From positions 1 through 8,089 of the forward strand of contig CABUVC010000069.1 in NCBI GenBank assembly GCA_902494855.1: a stretch of 8,089 nucleotides of DNA, in the 5' to 3' direction. The notes beneath the pieces were generated by a model that saw only the letters and a program-made list of their open reading frames with translations, did no database searches and was not told the DNA's origin. Below, piece after piece: positions 6,485-8,089 of this stretch. Positions within the stretch are counted from its first letter, which is position 1. The number at the start of each line of letters is the position of its first letter. The translations under genes and the position numbers were made by a program. Source of the stretch: an uncultured Collinsella sp. (GTDB lineage: Bacteria > Actinomycetota > Coriobacteriia > Coriobacteriales > Coriobacteriaceae).

Positions 6485-8089
6485 CTACGAGTGGACAACC
6501 ACGCACAGGCCGACTTTGATGCAGTCGTGAAGTGCCTTGGCGTCTGCCAGGCGCAGGTTGATGCAACCGTGGCTGCCGCACCACTTGTACGACTCGGCAT
6601 TATCGAAGCTCTTGTCGTTTTGCCAGGTAGCGTCGTGGAATCCGACCATATTGCCCTCGAACGGCATCCAATAGCTGACCGGGCTCTCGTATTTGGGCTT
6701 GCCGGTCTCGGGGTCCTTGGCACCGATAAGCTTGCTGGCGCCATCGTTGCTGTTGATCTGCCATACGCCCTCGGGGGTGGCGTCTTCGCCCGGTTTGCCA
6801 GAAATAAAGTTGGCCTCCCACACGATGTTGCCGCTCTCGTCGTAGTAGCGCGCATGCTGCTCGGACAGGTCGACGTCGATATAGGCCTTCCAGTCGGGCT
6901 CGCCCTTGGCGGTAAATGTGTCGGCCTTCTGGGAGTACTTGATCTCGATTTCGCCGGTCTGCTTGTTGTTGATGGCGTCCTCGACCTGCTTGGCGAGCGA
7001 GCTGCTGTCGATGGACCAACCAAAGTCGCCGCCTTCGACGGCGCACTGCTTGCCATCGGCGCGCGTCCACCAGCGAGTGGAGCCCACGGTATTAAAGCCG
7101 TTGGCGAGCTCGGCTGCCCAGCTGCTGATCTGCGACGTATCGAGCGTGGGGTTGGCCGGATCGGCAAAGCTGATCCACTGCAACACGGAGCTGCCATCAA
7201 CCTTGCCGGCATCCTCGCCGTTGAGCTTGAGGGTCACGTTGACGCCCAAGAAGTTGTTGGCGGCATCGCATGCAGACTGAATCTGATCATCGGTCAGCGT
7301 TCCATTGAGCGGCTCATAGGCATCGTTGCCGAGCTTGGAAAGATCTACGGTCTCGGCCAGCGAGGCAAGCTCGAGCTCGGCATACTTAATGACATGCTCG
7401 CGGTTGAGTTTTTCGTTGGAGCGCGCCTTCTCGACGGTAAACTTGCCGGCCTGCTCGTCATAGGAGCTATTGGCCTCGAACGCGCCCGAACGCCCCTCGT
7501 TAAACTCGTCGATGGCGGCGCTCAGATCCTTCTCAAACTGCTTTTGGTCAAAGGTGTCGGAGAGCATGGACAGGTCGACGTCTTGATCAAGATCGACTTC
7601 GTTGGAGCTAGCGGTTGTTTTGGTCTTGCCGCTTAAGGATTCTACAAGGTGGACAGGCCATACAAAGGCTTCGTTGTGGTTGATGATCTCTTTTGCGGCA
7701 GCTTCGCCGTCGACGATGGGCTCATCGGACTCGGGCTGATAGGTCCAGCTAAAGTCATCGCCCGCCACGGTGAGCTTATAGTGCTTCCAAGCCGAGTTGA
7801 CCTTGGTGGCGGCAGACGAAGCGTTGGAGAACGAGACATCGACGCCGGCGATAGTGGTGTTGGGGTAGGCTACCTGCGAAAACGCTACGACGCCTACGAT
7901 ATAGACAATGACGATAAGACCCAGGACGACAAAGAGCGTCGTCTTTTTGCCCGACTTATTGTTCTCGGCGGGTTTGCGTGCGGGGCCGCGATCGCCTCGA
8001 GCGTGCGTGGGGGGCTGCTTGGGCGCATTGCCATTTACCTGGCGCTGCTGATGCTGCTTGTTCGGACGTTGGGAAACGTTTGCCGCACC
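6485..8089 (-). CDS. Membrane-anchored L,D-transpeptidase (YkuD) with peptidoglycan-binding-type domains, 5' truncated
   Basis: This enzyme forms 3-3 cross-links in peptidoglycan, or attaches groups to it, outside the membrane. The frame is open from the right edge, so the start is missing; 534 residues are visible. A Gln/Asn/Pro/Arg-rich cytosolic segment (1-49) precedes a membrane helix at about 50-71. Two PF12229-like peptidoglycan-binding regions follow, one around 75-190 (from YPNTTIAGVDVSF) and one around 270-390 containing GGDFGWSID. The YkuD domain spans about 403-534, from YIDVDLSEQHARYYD and ending with the catalytic block: His485 in GFHDATW and SHGCINLR with His507 and Cys509 (codon 6565-6563). 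The family assignment is firm. A GTG at 7768 could be mistaken for a start but lies inside the first domain. The gene runs in the same direction as the exporter, 132 bases upstream of the adaptor ATG. Extra cysteines near the active site are noted among the findings. Confidence 0.93.
   Translation of the reverse strand, partial: GAANVSQRPNKQHQQRQVNGNAPKQPPTHARGDRGPARKPAENNKSGKKTTLFVVLGLIVIVYIVGVVAFSQVAYPNTTIAGVDVSFSNASSAATKVNSAWKHYKLTVAGDDFSWTYQPESDEPIVDGEAAAKEIINHNEAFVWPVHLVESLSGKTKTTASSNEVDLDQDVDLSMLSDTFDQKQFEKDLSAAIDEFNEGRSGAFEANSSYDEQAGKFTVEKARSNEKLNREHVIKYAELELASLAETVDLSKLGNDAYEPLNGTLTDDQIQSACDAANNFLGVNVTLKLNGEDAGKVDGSSVLQWISFADPANPTLDTSQISSWAAELANGFNTVGSTRWWTRADGKQCAVEGGDFGWSIDSSSLAKQVEDAINNKQTGEIEIKYSQKADTFTAKGEPDWKAYIDVDLSEQHARYYDESGNIVWEANFISGKPGEDATPEGVWQINSNDGASKLIGAKDPETGKPKYESPVSYWMPFEGNMVGFHDATWQNDKSFDNAESYKWCGSHGCINLRLADAKALHDCIKVGLCVVVHS

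Noticed and set aside
6257..7636. 459-codon open frame on the + strand, antisense to the transpeptidase and crossing the promoter region
   Set aside because: It covers the intergenic region and the opposite strand of a gene with clear catalytic motifs. Its translation shows no recognisable domain and resembles the usual antisense shadow of a high-GC coding sequence.
7766..7768. GTG as a start for the transpeptidase
   Set aside because: The frame continues open to the right edge and encodes a membrane helix and domain residues upstream, so this codon is an internal valine.

Overview
The window looks like chromosomal DNA of a high-GC, Gram-positive-type bacterium. It encodes cobalamin synthesis, a three-part ABC exporter whose adaptor has its own membrane anchor, and a membrane-anchored L,D-transpeptidase. 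My best inference is an anaerobic actinobacterium of the Coriobacteriia type (Collinsella, Olsenella or Eggerthella relatives). This rests on overall gene style and GC, not on a database match. I see no RNA genes, insertion sequences, phage genes or CRISPR arrays.

Positions 2-2897 (+ strand) hold the end of a tightly packed cobalamin (vitamin B12) operon. In order it encodes the C-terminal two thirds of cobyric acid synthase (cobQ/cbiP), a short corrinoid adenosyltransferase (cobO/btuR type), precorrin-8X methylmutase (cbiC/cobH) and precorrin-6x reductase (cbiJ/cobK). The three junctions are a 4-base overlap, direct abutment and a 4-base overlap. All catalytic motifs that can be checked by eye are intact. 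Genes for two corrin-ring steps therefore sit downstream of genes for late adenosylation and amidation steps.

Positions 2932-6352 (- strand) hold a convergent operon, transcribed as adaptor, ATPase, permease. It is a MacAB/YknXYZ-type exporter: a membrane-anchored HlyD/MacA-like adaptor, a LolD/MacB-type ATPase and a four-helix FtsX/MacB-type permease. Its junctions are also overlapping. A TATAAT box and a GC-rich hairpin lie just upstream of the adaptor, between it and the next gene.

Positions 6485-8089 (- strand) hold a 5'-truncated gene for a membrane-anchored YkuD L,D-transpeptidase with peptidoglycan-binding-type domains. It points the same way as the exporter, so the right half of the window reads as cell-envelope functions.

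The two halves differ visibly in base composition: about 67-78% GC in hand-counted 60-base lines on the left, about 55-65% on the right. The change falls at or near the 34-base convergent gap at 2898-2931. This may reflect horizontal acquisition of the cobalamin operon, an assembly join, or ordinary regional variation. I did not find a clearly undescribed system. The most worthwhile leads are the compositional break, the promoter/hairpin arrangement at 6365-6430, the unusual adaptor architecture and the cysteine-rich catalytic domain of the transpeptidase.
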